DNA of 37,820 nt from Rhodospirillaceae bacterium (GCA_009772935.1 WOUR01000048.1:1-37820), one strand, 5' to 3'. Positions 18,285 to 27,212 are shown, numbered from the stretch's first letter. Made by a program: numbers and translations. The notes: a model not told the origin generated them from the sequence alone.

Positions 18285-19529
18285 ATGAGAAAATCCTTCC
18301 ACGTTCCCCAGGTTTCGACCGGCCAGGCCTACGCCATGTTGGGCGGGGCGGCGCTGATGATGACCCTCGCCATGGGCATCCGTCAGAATCTCGGACTCTT
18401 CCAGGCGCCAGCCTCCAAGGAACTGGGGATCGCGATCTCGGACTTCGCGCTGGCGATCTCCGTCCAGCAGGTCGCCTGGGGCGTGAGCCAGCCGATCGCC
18501 GGCATCTTCGCCGACAAATACGGGACGCGCTGGGTGGCCATGATCGGCAGCGCCCTTTTCATCCTGGGAATCTGGCTGACGGCGACGGCGCAGGCCGCCC
18601 TGCCCATCATCCTGGGTGCCGGTGTGCTGATCGGCGTGGCGCTGGCCTGCACGACCTCGGGCATCACCGCCAACATCGCCGCCCGCGTCGTCGAGCCGGG
18701 CCGCCGAACGCTGGCCTTCGGCATCGTCTCGGCCGCAGGCTCCGTCGGCACCATGGTGACGGCCCCCATCGCGGCCTACCTGCTCAACAGCGACGGCTGG
18801 CGTGCCGCCGTCTGGGCCTTCGTCATCCTGGCGCTCGCCATGCTGCCGGCCGCCTGGATCGGCAGCCGTGCCGACAAGCTGCCCAACGCCCTGTCGACCG
18901 ACCGCAACCTCACCCTGGCCGGCGCGCTCGACGAAGCCCGGCGCCACAGCGGCTATGTCGTGATGGCGCTGGCCTTCTTCGTCTGCGGCCTGCAGCTCGT
19001 CTTCATCACCACCCACCTGCCGACCTATCTCGCCCAGTGCGGCATGGACCCGTCCTACAGCGCCGTGGCACTGATGCTGATCGGCGGCTTCAACATCCTG
19101 AGCTCGTGGCTGTTCGGCTGGCTGGGCGACAAATACCCCAAGCGCCTGCTGCTGGGCGCGATCTACCTGCTGCGTTCGCTGACCGTGGCGCTGTTCTTCC
19201 TGTTCCCGCCGACGCCGCTTTCGGTCGTGCTGTTCGGCGCCGCCATGGGCACGCTCTGGCTGGGGGTCATCCCGCTGGTCAACGGGCTGGTGGTGCAGAT
19301 CTTCGGCCTGCGCTTCCTGTCGACCCTGACCGGGATCGCCTTCCTCAGCCACCAGGCGGGATCCTTCCTCGGCGCCTGGGGCGGCGGCTATCTGTTTGAC
19401 CTGATGGGCTCCTACGACCTCGCCTGGAAGATCGGCGTCCTGATCGGGCTGATCGCGGGCACCGCGCAGCTTCTGATGAACGACCGTCCGACCGCCCGGG
19501 TGCTGGCAGCGCAAGCATCGCCAGCCTGA
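18285..19529 (+). CDS. MFS transporter
   Basis: 414 residues from ATG 18285 (MRKSFHVPQVSTG); an in-frame ATG 13 codons earlier is less likely because it adds an unrelated leader. Twelve hydrophobic segments are spread over the length, and the loop between segments 2 and 3 (GIFADKYGTRW) has the G-x-x-x-D-x-x-G-x-R major-facilitator motif. A second copy, GWLGDKYPKRL, is found in the second half. It resembles the monocarboxylate/oxalate-formate (OxlT-like) branch, but the substrate cannot be read. It is divergent from ssb and 75 bases upstream of uvrA on the same strand, so it may be read together with uvrA. Confidence 0.87.
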   Translation: MRKSFHVPQVSTGQAYAMLGGAALMMTLAMGIRQNLGLFQAPASKELGIAISDFALAISVQQVAWGVSQPIAGIFADKYGTRWVAMIGSALFILGIWLTATAQAALPIILGAGVLIGVALACTTSGITANIAARVVEPGRRTLAFGIVSAAGSVGTMVTAPIAAYLLNSDGWRAAVWAFVILALAMLPAAWIGSRADKLPNALSTDRNLTLAGALDEARRHSGYVVMALAFFVCGLQLVFITTHLPTYLAQCGMDPSYSAVALMLIGGFNILSSWLFGWLGDKYPKRLLLGAIYLLRSLTVALFFLFPPTPLSVVLFGAAMGTLWLGVIPLVNGLVVQIFGLRFLSTLTGIAFLSHQAGSFLGAWGGGYLFDLMGSYDLAWKIGVLIGLIAGTAQLLMNDRPTARVLAAQASPA

Positions 19530-19604
19530 CGCAGGGCACTGGTGGAGTCGGGGGATAATCGCCATATGCGCTGATCCCGCGCTTACCTTATTGTTCCGGT
19601 CCTG

Positions 19605-22493
19605 ATGGCAAAGTCCCGCTTACCCGCTGCCGAGCCGCATCGCTTCATCTCCGTCCGGGGGGCGCGAGAGCACAATCTCAAGAACGTCGACGTCGACCTG
19701 CCGCGCGACAGGCTGGTGGTGATCACCGGCCTCTCCGGCTCGGGCAAGTCGTCGCTCGCCTTCGACACGATCTACGCCGAGGGCCAGCGCCGTTACGTCG
19801 AAAGCCTTTCGGCGTATGCCCGCCAGTTCCTCGAGCTGATGCAGAAGCCGGACGTCGATTCGATCGAGGGCCTGTCGCCTGCGATCTCGATCGAGCAGAA
19901 GACGACCTCGCGCAATCCGCGCTCGACGGTCGGTACCGTCACCGAGATCTACGACTATCTGCGCCTGTTGTTCGCGCGCGTCGGCGTGCCCTACTCGCCG
20001 GCGACGGGGCTGCCGATCGAGAGCCAGACCGTTTCCCAGATGGTCGACCGCATCAAGACGATGCCGGAGGGAACGCGCCTCTACCTGATGGCCCCGATCG
20101 TGCGCGGCCGAAAGGGCGAGTACCGCAAGGAACTGCAGGAGCTTCTGCGCAAGGGCTTCCAGAGGGTCAAGGTCGACGGCAAGCTCTATGAGATTGCCGA
20201 GGCGCCCGCGCTCGACAAGAAGTTCAAGCACGACATCGACGTGGTCGTGGACCGCATCGTCGTGAAGCCCGACCTCGGCAATCGCCTCGCCGATTCGCTC
20301 GAGACGGCGCTCACTCTGGCCGAGGGCCTGGCCATCGCCGAGAACGCCGACAACGGCGAGCGTACCGTCTTCTCCGCGCGCTTCGCCTGCCCGGTCTCGG
20401 GATTCACCATCGAGGAGATCGAGCCGCGCCTCTTCTCGTTCAACGCGCCGCAGGGCGCCTGCCCGTCCTGCGACGGGCTCGGCGTGAAGATGTTCTTCGA
20501 CCCGGAGATGGTGGTGCCGGACGACCGGCTGTCGCTGTCGGAGGGCGCCGTCGCGCCGTGGGCCGATTCGTCAGGCCAGTACTACATGCAGACGCTCGAG
20601 AGCATCGCCAAGCACTTCAAGGTCAAGACCGCGCTGCCGTGGCGCGACCTGCCGAAGAAGGTGCGCGACACCATCCTCTACGGCAGCGGCAGCGAGTCGA
20701 TCGCGATGCGCTATGACGACGGCATCCGCCAGTACCAGACAACCAAGCCGTTCGAGGGCGTGATCCCCAATCTCGACCGCCGCTGGAAGGAGACTGACTC
20801 CTCCTGGGTGCGCGAGGAGCTGGAGCGCTTCCAGCACGAGAGCAAGTGCGAGGCCTGCAACGGTGCCCGTCTCAAGCCGGAAGCGCTCGCGGTCAAGATC
20901 GCCGGTCTCAACATCAGCCAGACCACCGAGTTCTCGATCGGCGAGGCCGTGAAATGGTTCCTGGCCCTCGATGCCAAGCTCACGGCCAAGCAGCGCGAGA
21001 TCGCCGCCCGCATCCTGAAGGAGATCAACGAGCGGCTGGGCTTCCTCGACAATGTCGGCCTGTCCTACCTGACCCTCAATCGCACGTCGGGCACCCTGTC
21101 CGGCGGCGAGAGCCAGCGCATCCGCCTCGCCTCCCAGATCGGCTCCGGGCTGACGGGCGTGTTGTACGTGCTCGACGAGCCGTCGATCGGCCTCCACCAG
21201 CGCGACAACGACCGGCTCTTGAAGACGCTCACGCGCCTGCGCGACCTCGGCAACACGGTGCTGGTGGTCGAGCACGACGAGGATGCGATCCGTGCGGCCG
21301 ACTATCTGGTCGACATGGGCCCCGGCGCCGGCGCCCATGGCGGCACCGTGATCGCCCACGGCACGCCCGACGAGGTGATGCGCAACACCGCGAGCCTCAC
21401 CGGCCAGTATCTCTCCGGCTTCCGCCAGGTCCCGATCCCCAGGGTGCGGCGCGAGCCGCCGCCGAAGAACGGACGCTGGCTGACCCTGAAGGGCGCGAAG
21501 GAGAACAATCTCCAGAACGTGACGGCCAACATCCCGCTCGGCACCTTCACCTGCGTCACCGGCGTGTCGGGCAGCGGCAAGAGCACGCTGATCGTGGAGA
21601 CGCTCTACAAGGCGCTGGCCAAGCGCCTCAACAATGCGCGCGAGCATGCCGGTGCACATGCCGCGCTCGAGGGCGTCAACCATCTCGACAAGATCGTCGA
21701 CATCGACCAGTCGCCGATCGGCCGCACGCCGCGCTCCAACCCCGCGACCTATACCGGCGCCTTCTCGCCGATCCGCGACTGGTTCTCCCAGCTGCCGGAA
21801 TCGACCGAGCGCGGCTACAAGCCGGGGCGCTTCTCCTTCAACGTGAAGGGCGGACGCTGCGAGGCCTGCCAGGGCGACGGCGTCATCAAGATCGAAATGC
21901 ACTTCCTGCCCGACGTCTATGTCGAATGCGACGTCTGCAAGGGCAAGCGCTACAACCGCGAGACTCTCGAGATCACCTTCCGCGGCAAGTCGATTGCCGA
22001 TGTGCTCGATATGACCGTCGACGAGGGCTGCGAATTCTTCAAGGCGGTGCCGGTCATCCGCGACAAGCTGCTGACCTTGCAGCAGGTCGGTCTCGGCTAC
22101 ATCCATATCGGCCAGCAGGCGACGACCCTGTCGGGCGGCGAAGCCCAGAGGGTGAAGCTCGCCAAGGAGCTGTCACGACGGGCCACCGGCCGCACGCTCT
22201 ACATCCTCGACGAGCCGACCACCGGTCTGCATTTCGAGGACGTGCGCAAGCTCCTGGAAGTGCTGCATCGCCTGGTCGATAGCGGCAACACGGTGCTGGT
22301 GATCGAGCACAATCTCGAAGTCATCAAGACCGCCGACTGGGTGCTCGACATGGGCCCCGACGGCGGATCGGGCGGCGGCCGCCTCGTCGCCGAGGGCCCG
22401 CCCGAGGCCGTGGTGAAAGTGCCGGAGAGCTATACGGGGCAGTACCTCGCCCGCCTGCTGCCGCGCAGCGCCACGGCCAAGAAGCGGGCGTAG
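19605..22493 (+). CDS. uvrA: Excinuclease ABC subunit A
   Basis: 962 residues, standard length. UvrA is the damage-sensing ATPase of nucleotide excision repair and loads UvrB. Walker A sites are at 42-49 (GLSGSGKS) and around 653-660 (GVSGSGKS). LSGGESQRIRLAS and LSGGEAQRVKLAKELSRR are the two ABC signatures, and LYVLDEPSIGLH and LYILDEPTTGLH are the Walker B regions. CxxC pairs for zinc fingers are visible in the first half (CPSC; CEAC) and near residues 752-784 (CEAC...CDVC). No Shine-Dalgarno precedes the ATG clearly, and no alphaproteobacterial LexA box (GTTC-N7-GTTC) is found upstream. Confidence 0.98.
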   Translation: MAKSRLPAAEPHRFISVRGAREHNLKNVDVDLPRDRLVVITGLSGSGKSSLAFDTIYAEGQRRYVESLSAYARQFLELMQKPDVDSIEGLSPAISIEQKTTSRNPRSTVGTVTEIYDYLRLLFARVGVPYSPATGLPIESQTVSQMVDRIKTMPEGTRLYLMAPIVRGRKGEYRKELQELLRKGFQRVKVDGKLYEIAEAPALDKKFKHDIDVVVDRIVVKPDLGNRLADSLETALTLAEGLAIAENADNGERTVFSARFACPVSGFTIEEIEPRLFSFNAPQGACPSCDGLGVKMFFDPEMVVPDDRLSLSEGAVAPWADSSGQYYMQTLESIAKHFKVKTALPWRDLPKKVRDTILYGSGSESIAMRYDDGIRQYQTTKPFEGVIPNLDRRWKETDSSWVREELERFQHESKCEACNGARLKPEALAVKIAGLNISQTTEFSIGEAVKWFLALDAKLTAKQREIAARILKEINERLGFLDNVGLSYLTLNRTSGTLSGGESQRIRLASQIGSGLTGVLYVLDEPSIGLHQRDNDRLLKTLTRLRDLGNTVLVVEHDEDAIRAADYLVDMGPGAGAHGGTVIAHGTPDEVMRNTASLTGQYLSGFRQVPIPRVRREPPPKNGRWLTLKGAKENNLQNVTANIPLGTFTCVTGVSGSGKSTLIVETLYKALAKRLNNAREHAGAHAALEGVNHLDKIVDIDQSPIGRTPRSNPATYTGAFSPIRDWFSQLPESTERGYKPGRFSFNVKGGRCEACQGDGVIKIEMHFLPDVYVECDVCKGKRYNRETLEITFRGKSIADVLDMTVDEGCEFFKAVPVIRDKLLTLQQVGLGYIHIGQQATTLSGGEAQRVKLAKELSRRATGRTLYILDEPTTGLHFEDVRKLLEVLHRLVDSGNTVLVIEHNLEVIKTADWVLDMGPDGGSGGGRLVAEGPPEAVVKVPESYTGQYLARLLPRSATAKKRA

Positions 22494-22502
22494 GAGCCGC
22501 GT

Positions 22503-23087
22503 TTACTTCGGGAAGGCAATCCGTCCTCCCTCGGCCACCAGGATCGTTCCCGGCAGGGACGGGTCCTGGTTCGGGCCCTGTGGCGCGATCTGGACCCAGG
22601 CCATCATCATGTCTTCGCCGTCACGCATGCGCACGAACAGATTGCGAAAGAAAGTCGCGAACCCGCCACCGTTCCGGTTTGTCGTGAAGACGAGGTTGGC
22701 TGACTTCGGCCCGGGCAATCCGGCTGCCTTGACGATTGCTTCGGAGGGATTGTCGGAGGCGACGACGACGATTGCCGCCTTGGTCGCCTGAACCAGCTGC
22801 CGGACGCCGACTGATGTGGGGCCCTTGATCGTCCCATCGGCATTCAGATGAGCATAGACGAAGAGGACGTTGGCGATGGGGATGCGTCCCAACGGGGGCG
22901 ATGTCGACTGTGCAAACAACGGCGAAAGGACCGAAGCATCTTCCCGGATGAGGGGTGCGAGGTCCTCCCCCGAGAAATTCACGAATCCCAGGCTCAGGGG
23001 AATCCTGCCAGCCGATTGTGCCATTCTCGCCGACAGTAGCATGAGGGTGGATGCTGCCGACATGGCGCCCAGCGAACGTCTGAACAT
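22503..23087 (-). CDS. Small secreted protein of unknown function
   Basis: 194 residues from the ATG at 23085-23087, chosen because AAGGAG sits seven bases upstream and overlaps the stop of the preceding gene; a longer frame to 23162 would run into that gene. The N-terminus is a signal peptide (MFRRSLGAMSAASTLMLLSARMAQSAG). The mature part has alternating hydrophobic strands (ANVLFVYAHL, AIVVVASD, NLVFTTNRNGGG, TILVAEGGRIAF) and looks like a compact alpha/beta domain. I do not recognise the family. It ends nine bases from the convergent uvrA stop. Tight linkage to the Ntn-hydrolase-like gene suggests a shared job in the cell envelope, by inference. Confidence 0.7.
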   Translation of the reverse strand: MFRRSLGAMSAASTLMLLSARMAQSAGRIPLSLGFVNFSGEDLAPLIREDASVLSPLFAQSTSPPLGRIPIANVLFVYAHLNADGTIKGPTSVGVRQLVQATKAAIVVVASDNPSEAIVKAAGLPGPKSANLVFTTNRNGGGFATFFRNLFVRMRDGEDMMMAWVQIAPQGPNQDPSLPGTILVAEGGRIAFPK

Positions 23088-23097
23088 GAAGCACTCC

Positions 23098-24132
23098 TTA
23101 GCTGGAGCACGGTAGCAGGAATTCGGTTGCACAAGTAACGGTTGAAGCCACGCCTGTACCATCCGGCTCCCAGCCTGCGACCATCAGCCGGCCGGTCGCG
23201 GGGCACATCTCGACCGAGAGGCGCGTGCAGGCGTTTAGGACCGGGGCCGTCACCCAGGCGAAATCATCCGCATCGCGTCCGTTCCAGGCGGCGAGCGCGG
23301 TACGGCGGAGGATGTTGTTCTCGACCGGCTCGCCGTCGCCGCAGGCGCGGGGTCGCCAATTCGGATGGCGTTCACGCCAGTCGTTGGCGAAGACCGTGCC
23401 GTCGCGATAGGTCCGCGCACCCGCCTCCTCACGCTCGATCACGATTCGCTCGCTGGGCCGCGTCCCGACCAGCAGGAACAGGACGGGTCGTGCGACCGTC
23501 ACGGTTTCGAGCTGGCGGCGCGCTTCGTCGAAGCTGGTGCAGGTCTCGAAGACGTGGCGCAGGAGATGTTCGGGCGGCAGGCGCCCGCTGCCGCGCAGGC
23601 CGTGCAGCGCGTTCAGCACATAGTCGAGCCACAGCAGCCTCGAGGTCCGCCAGCGCCGGCGCATCGGCGCCTGGTTGATCGAGGCGGCGAAGCGCCCCGG
23701 CGCCATCGCGGTCAGCACGCCGACGAAACCGGGCCACGTGACGTTCAGAAACTCCCCCGCCGAGCCGCTCTGGCGCCGCACCTCGACGAGGCGCCCGAGA
23801 CCGGGAAACGGCCAGTCGAGCGTGCGGCGGAGGCGCGGTCCCTTCTCGCTCTCGTCGCCGAGCGCGGTGCAGCCAAAGAGATAGGCGCCGTGCAGCAGCC
23901 AGATGCCCGGCTTCTTCAGGGTGCGGGCGACGCTGTCGATCTCGGTGGCATAGAGCGTCCCGGCCCGCTTCATCCAGGCCCGCACGATCGGGTCGGCGAT
24001 GCGAGCCAGCAGCCCACCCAGCGGCAGCCAGCCGAGGCAGGCGTCGCGAACCTGCAGCGCTTCGGACTCCCGGTGCCGGAGGTGTGCATCTGGCGCGCCC
24101 TCCCGCACATCGACCAACGTTATCGGCTTCAT
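23098..24132 (-). CDS. Acid-ceramidase/NAAA-like N-terminal nucleophile (Cys) amide hydrolase
   Basis: 344 residues from the ATG at 24130-24132; a GTG six codons earlier lies inside the palindromic operator. The FGC88TAL...R102-R103-T-L-D106-W-P-F arrangement matches acid ceramidase, where the nucleophilic Cys is followed by Arg at +16 and Asp at +19 (here about +15 and +18). SINQA (151-155) and N273-ILRRT lie where other active-site residues would be expected. In this family autocleavage before Cys exposes the N-terminal nucleophile, so residues 1-87 would form the alpha chain. Likely reaction: hydrolysis of a linear amide (N-acyl lipid, N-acyl amino acid or peptide). No signal peptide is seen. 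It is followed immediately by the small secreted protein gene. Confidence 0.65.
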   Translation of the reverse strand: MKPITLVDVREGAPDAHLRHRESEALQVRDACLGWLPLGGLLARIADPIVRAWMKRAGTLYATEIDSVARTLKKPGIWLLHGAYLFGCTALGDESEKGPRLRRTLDWPFPGLGRLVEVRRQSGSAGEFLNVTWPGFVGVLTAMAPGRFAASINQAPMRRRWRTSRLLWLDYVLNALHGLRGSGRLPPEHLLRHVFETCTSFDEARRQLETVTVARPVLFLLVGTRPSERIVIEREEAGARTYRDGTVFANDWRERHPNWRPRACGDGEPVENNILRRTALAAWNGRDADDFAWVTAPVLNACTRLSVEMCPATGRLMVAGWEPDGTGVASTVTCATEFLLPCSS

Positions 24133-24153
24133 AAGTGAGTGATTACTCACTTA
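24132..24153 (-). promoter_or_regulatory. Perfect 22-bp palindrome, probable TetR-type operator
   Basis: TAAGTGAGT and ACTCACTTA form perfect 9-bp arms around a 4-base centre (GATT on the plus strand). It abuts the ATG of the hydrolase gene and covers the candidate -10 hexamer, an ideal repressor site. The size and the TGAGTGA core resemble TetR-family operators. No regulator gene is in the window. Confidence 0.65.
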
Positions 24154-24168
24154 ATAGAGGCTGGTCAA
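24140..24168 (-). promoter_or_regulatory. Candidate promoter of the Ntn-hydrolase operon, possibly giving a leaderless mRNA
   Basis: Minus-strand TTGACC (24163-24168) is followed after 17 bases by TAATCA (24140-24145), a weak -10. A start about seven bases downstream would fall at or next to the ATG (24132), leaving no room for a ribosome-binding site. Confidence 0.45.
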
Positions 24169-24175
24169 GGCCCGC

Positions 24176-25666
24176 TCAGCGGCGCTCCCAATCGATGACC
24201 CCCAGATCGTAGCCAAACTGCCGTTCGACGACGGAGGCCGTCGCGTCGGAGGCGTCGCCTTTCCGATCCGTCACGCGCTGCTGCGCCACGTCCTTCGGCA
24301 CGTCGAGCCAGATGCCGTGGAACGCCACGCCGACCCGTTGTGCCAACGCCGCCGCCGCCGCGCGTTCGTCGGGACGCGCGAAGACGGCATCGAGCACGAC
24401 GCTGTGTCCGGCGCGCAGCACCCGCTCGGCCCGTGCGAGGCAGGCCGCATACGTTCGAGCCGACGCCTCGGGCGAATAGCTCCCTGCCGGCATGCGCTCC
24501 TCAAGCGGAACCCCCGCCTGCCGCTTGCGCTCGACGTCGGTTCGCACCACGACCGCGCCCGGGGTGCGGCCGATCTCCGGGGCGAGCTTGAGCGCCAGCG
24601 TGGTCTTGCCGCTGCCCGACAGGCCGCCGATCGCGACCAAGCGCGGCGGCGCGGGCTGAAGGAAGGCGAGCGCCGCCTTCTGGTAGGCGCGCGCTGGCGC
24701 ATTGTCAGCGCCGCTGACGGCCGTGACGGCAGAATCGACATAGGCGCGGATCGCGGCCCGGCGGGCGAGGAACATCGGCAGCAGCGCCAGCGCCTCCTCG
24801 TGCGACGCGCCCTCGACCTCGCCGACCCGCCACAGCCATTCGTTCAGCAGGCGGTTCGCCAGCGGCCCCAGCCCCTGCCGCGCCAGGTCCATGAGGGCAA
24901 AGGCGAGGTCGTAGAGCACATCGATGTTGGCGATCTTGTCGGAGAATTCGATGGCGTCAAACGGCACGGGCTGGCCGTTCAGGGTCACGATGTTGCGCAG
25001 GTGCAGATCGCCATGACAGCGCCGGATCGCGCCGGCCGCGACGCGGCGCGCCACAAGATCGACGAACGGCTCGAGTGACCGCGGCATCGCGTCGGCCAGC
25101 GCCTCGCTGGTCGGCGGGTCGAGGCGCTCTCCGGCATCGCGCATCTGGCGCACATCGGCCGCTACCGAATGACGATAGTCGTCGGGCGAACAGAAGCCAG
25201 ATCTGATGGCGGGCAGTCCGTCATGGAACTGCGCCACGCGCGCACCGAGTGCCGCCATCAGTTCGGGCGTCAGCGCGCCGCGCGCCGCCATGCGGTCGAG
25301 CAGCCCCTCCTCGTCGAAGCGCCGCATCACGACCAGCCAGTCGACCGCGTGTTCGGAGGTCTCGCCGACCTCGCCCAGCGCCAGCTTGCCGTCACGCCGC
25401 AGCACCGGGGCGATGCCGAGATAGATTTCCGGCGCCGATCGCCGGTTCACGTCGATCTCGGCGGCGCACATCGCCGCGCGCCGGCCCTCGGTCGAGAAGT
25501 CCATGTAGGGGAACTTCACCGCCCGCTTCAGCTTGTAGGCGCGCTCGCGGCACAGGAAGACGACCGCGCCGTGCGTGTCGATCCGGCGCTCGGGCGCCAA
25601 CTCCACCTCGAGGAAGGCAATCGTTTCCGACTGGTCCTCGACGACGAAGGAAGGCGGCGCGCTCAT
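24176..25666 (-). CDS. Fused aminoglycoside-phosphotransferase-like / AAA kinase-like protein
   Basis: 496 residues in two parts. Residues about 1-335 are an APH/choline-kinase-like fold with the catalytic H218-G-D220-L-H-x-x-N225 loop and the metal-binding D of FDAIEFSDK. Residues about 340-496 are a P-loop kinase with Walker A GLSGSGKT (348-355), similar to gluconate-kinase-like zeta/COG0645 proteins. This fusion is known in many bacteria (COG2187+COG0645), but its substrate is not. Despite the APH name there is no reason to call it antibiotic resistance. Its ATG overlaps the stop of the cation diffusion facilitator gene (ATGA), so the two are translationally coupled. Confidence 0.82.
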   Translation of the reverse strand: MSAPPSFVVEDQSETIAFLEVELAPERRIDTHGAVVFLCRERAYKLKRAVKFPYMDFSTEGRRAAMCAAEIDVNRRSAPEIYLGIAPVLRRDGKLALGEVGETSEHAVDWLVVMRRFDEEGLLDRMAARGALTPELMAALGARVAQFHDGLPAIRSGFCSPDDYRHSVAADVRQMRDAGERLDPPTSEALADAMPRSLEPFVDLVARRVAAGAIRRCHGDLHLRNIVTLNGQPVPFDAIEFSDKIANIDVLYDLAFALMDLARQGLGPLANRLLNEWLWRVGEVEGASHEEALALLPMFLARRAAIRAYVDSAVTAVSGADNAPARAYQKAALAFLQPAPPRLVAIGGLSGSGKTTLALKLAPEIGRTPGAVVVRTDVERKRQAGVPLEERMPAGSYSPEASARTYAACLARAERVLRAGHSVVLDAVFARPDERAAAAALAQRVGVAFHGIWLDVPKDVAQQRVTDRKGDASDATASVVERQFGYDLGVIDWERR

Positions 25667-26538
25667 GGCGCGGGCGAAGGATCGACGTGCAGGATGATCT
25701 CGGCGCCGGGATAGGCTCTGGCTATCTCCGACTGCACTTCGAGGCCGATCGCATGGCCCAGCACGACAGAGAGGTCGCGCTCGACCTCGATGTGGAGCTG
25801 GATGAACTTGGTGAGCCCGCTCGACCGTGTCTTCAGATCGTGCACGTCCTTCACACCAGGATGCGCCCGGGCGATCGCCTCGATCTTCTTGCCGTCCCGG
25901 GACGGCAGCTCATGGTCCATCAGCACGTCCAGGGACTCCCGTCCCACCTTCCAGCCGCCGTGCATCAGGTAGAGCGCCACCAGCGCCGCGACGCCGCTAT
26001 CGATCAGCGGCTGATCCAGCAGGCCCGACAGGAAGACGCCCGCGCCGGTGACCAGCGTCGCCACCAGATCGGTGCTGTAGTGCGCCATGTCGGCACTGAT
26101 GGCGAGCGAGCCGCTGCGCCGTACGACGTACTTCTGGAACGTGACCAGGCACAGCGTCAGTCCGACCGCCAGCACGCTGACATAAAGGCCAATCTCCTCC
26201 TCGCGGACCTGCTTGGGGTTGCCCAGCCGCTCGACGATCGCCACCAGGAGAGCGCAGCCGGAGGCGGCGATGAAACCGGCCTGGATCAAGCCCGCAAGCC
26301 CCTCGGCCTTGCCATGGCCGAAGCGATGATTGTCGTCGGCCGGCACGAGGGCCTGACGCACGGCGAAGAAAGTCACCATCGAACTGACGAGATCGAGCGA
26401 CGTGTCGACCAGCGAGGACAACATGCTCACCGAATCGGTGACCCGCCACGCCGCGAACTTGGCAAAAATCAGGATGAGCGCCGTCGATATCGAAGCGATG
26501 GTCGCCAGCCGCATCAGCCGTTGGGGTTCCATTGCCAT
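25663..26538 (-). CDS. Cation diffusion facilitator (FieF-like) metal exporter
   Basis: 291 residues from the ATG at 26536-26538; the frame is open to 26592, but that would overlap pdxH by 47 bases. A second ATG two codons in is equally possible. Six hydrophobic segments precede a cytoplasmic domain of about 85 residues (DGKKIEAIARAHPGVKDVHDLKTRSSG). The transport-site residues are visible as SLVDTSLD in the second segment (DxxxD) and AHYSTD in the fifth (HxxxD), the DD/HD arrangement of Zn2+/Fe2+ exporters. It should work as a dimer, exporting divalent metal by proton antiport. It starts seven bases after pdxH ends. Confidence 0.9.
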   Translation of the reverse strand: MAMEPQRLMRLATIASISTALILIFAKFAAWRVTDSVSMLSSLVDTSLDLVSSMVTFFAVRQALVPADDNHRFGHGKAEGLAGLIQAGFIAASGCALLVAIVERLGNPKQVREEEIGLYVSVLAVGLTLCLVTFQKYVVRRSGSLAISADMAHYSTDLVATLVTGAGVFLSGLLDQPLIDSGVAALVALYLMHGGWKVGRESLDVLMDHELPSRDGKKIEAIARAHPGVKDVHDLKTRSSGLTKFIQLHIEVERDLSVVLGHAIGLEVQSEIARAYPGAEIILHVDPSPAP

Positions 26539-26545
26539 CACGCCA

Positions 26546-27139
26546 TCAGGGGTAAAGCGTTCGCGCCGTCCACGGTTCGGCAGGAGAACCACGCCGATAT
26601 TCCAGGCGGTCGTGCAGACGAAAGGCGCCGTCCTGCCAGAATTCGATCAGCGTCGGCTGCAGCCGGAATCCCGACCAGTGCGGCGGCCGCGGCACGGTGC
26701 CGATCACGTGCCTGGCGCCAAATTCCGCCACCCGCTTCTCCAACGCGAACCGGCTTTCCAGCGGCCGCGACTGCTCCGAGGCCCAGGCGCCGATCTGGCT
26801 CCCCCGGGCGCGGCTGGCAAAATAGGCGTCGGCCTCCGCCGCCGTCGTCTGGGTGACGGGCCCCTCGAGGCGAACCTGGCGGCGCAGCGACTTCCAGTGG
26901 AAAAGCAGGGCGGCCTTCGGGTGCGCCAGCAGTTGGCTGCCCTTGCGGCTTTCATAATTGGTGTAAAACACGAATCCGTCGGCGTCATAATCCTTCAACA
27001 GAACCATGCGCGCGGACGGGGTGCCGTCCGGACCGACCGTGGCGAGGGCCATGGCGGAGGGGTCGTTGGGCTCGGAAGTGGCCGCTTCGCCGTACCAGAT
27101 GGCGAAAAGCTCCAGCGGATCGGTGGTTTCCCTGATCAT
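26546..27139 (-). CDS. pdxH: Pyridoxamine/pyridoxine 5'-phosphate oxidase
   Basis: 197 residues from the ATG at 27137-27139 (MIRETTDPLELF); earlier in-frame starts would add a 20-residue leader not seen in the family. The enzyme makes pyridoxal phosphate with FMN and oxygen. Family blocks: MALATVGPDGTPSARMVLLKDYD, GFVFYTNYESRKGSQL, ALLFHWKSLRRQVRLEG, a W-SGFRLQP-IEFW substrate block, and a C-terminal R-x-L-x-P end (RTLYP). It is divergent from fabI with a 79-base shared control region and leads the pdxH - CDF - kinase run on the minus strand. Confidence 0.95.
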   Translation of the reverse strand: MIRETTDPLELFAIWYGEAATSEPNDPSAMALATVGPDGTPSARMVLLKDYDADGFVFYTNYESRKGSQLLAHPKAALLFHWKSLRRQVRLEGPVTQTTAAEADAYFASRARGSQIGAWASEQSRPLESRFALEKRVAEFGARHVIGTVPRPPHWSGFRLQPTLIEFWQDGAFRLHDRLEYRRGSPAEPWTARTLYP

Positions 27140-27183
27140 GACCCACAATATGAGGGGGTCGGCTGCGTTCCACCACCGGCATC

Positions 27184-27212
27184 TTGTCCCAATAGCCATC
27201 CCCAGCTAGAAC
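27184..27212 (+). promoter_or_regulatory. Candidate fabI promoter
   Basis: TTGTCC (27184-27189) and TAGAAC (27207-27212) are 17 bases apart. The predicted start would be at about 27219, which is the A of the first fabI ATG. No Shine-Dalgarno is present, so a leaderless transcript is possible; the second in-frame ATG at 27240 is the alternative. Confidence 0.4.

Noticed and set aside
18106..19604. LexA (SOS) boxes upstream of ssb or uvrA
   Set aside because: I looked for GTTC-N7-GTTC or GAAC-N7-GAAC in both upstream regions and found only single half sites.
24176..25666. Antibiotic resistance gene
   Set aside because: The APH-like fold is fused to a P-loop kinase in a known housekeeping-type family; nothing points to drug modification.
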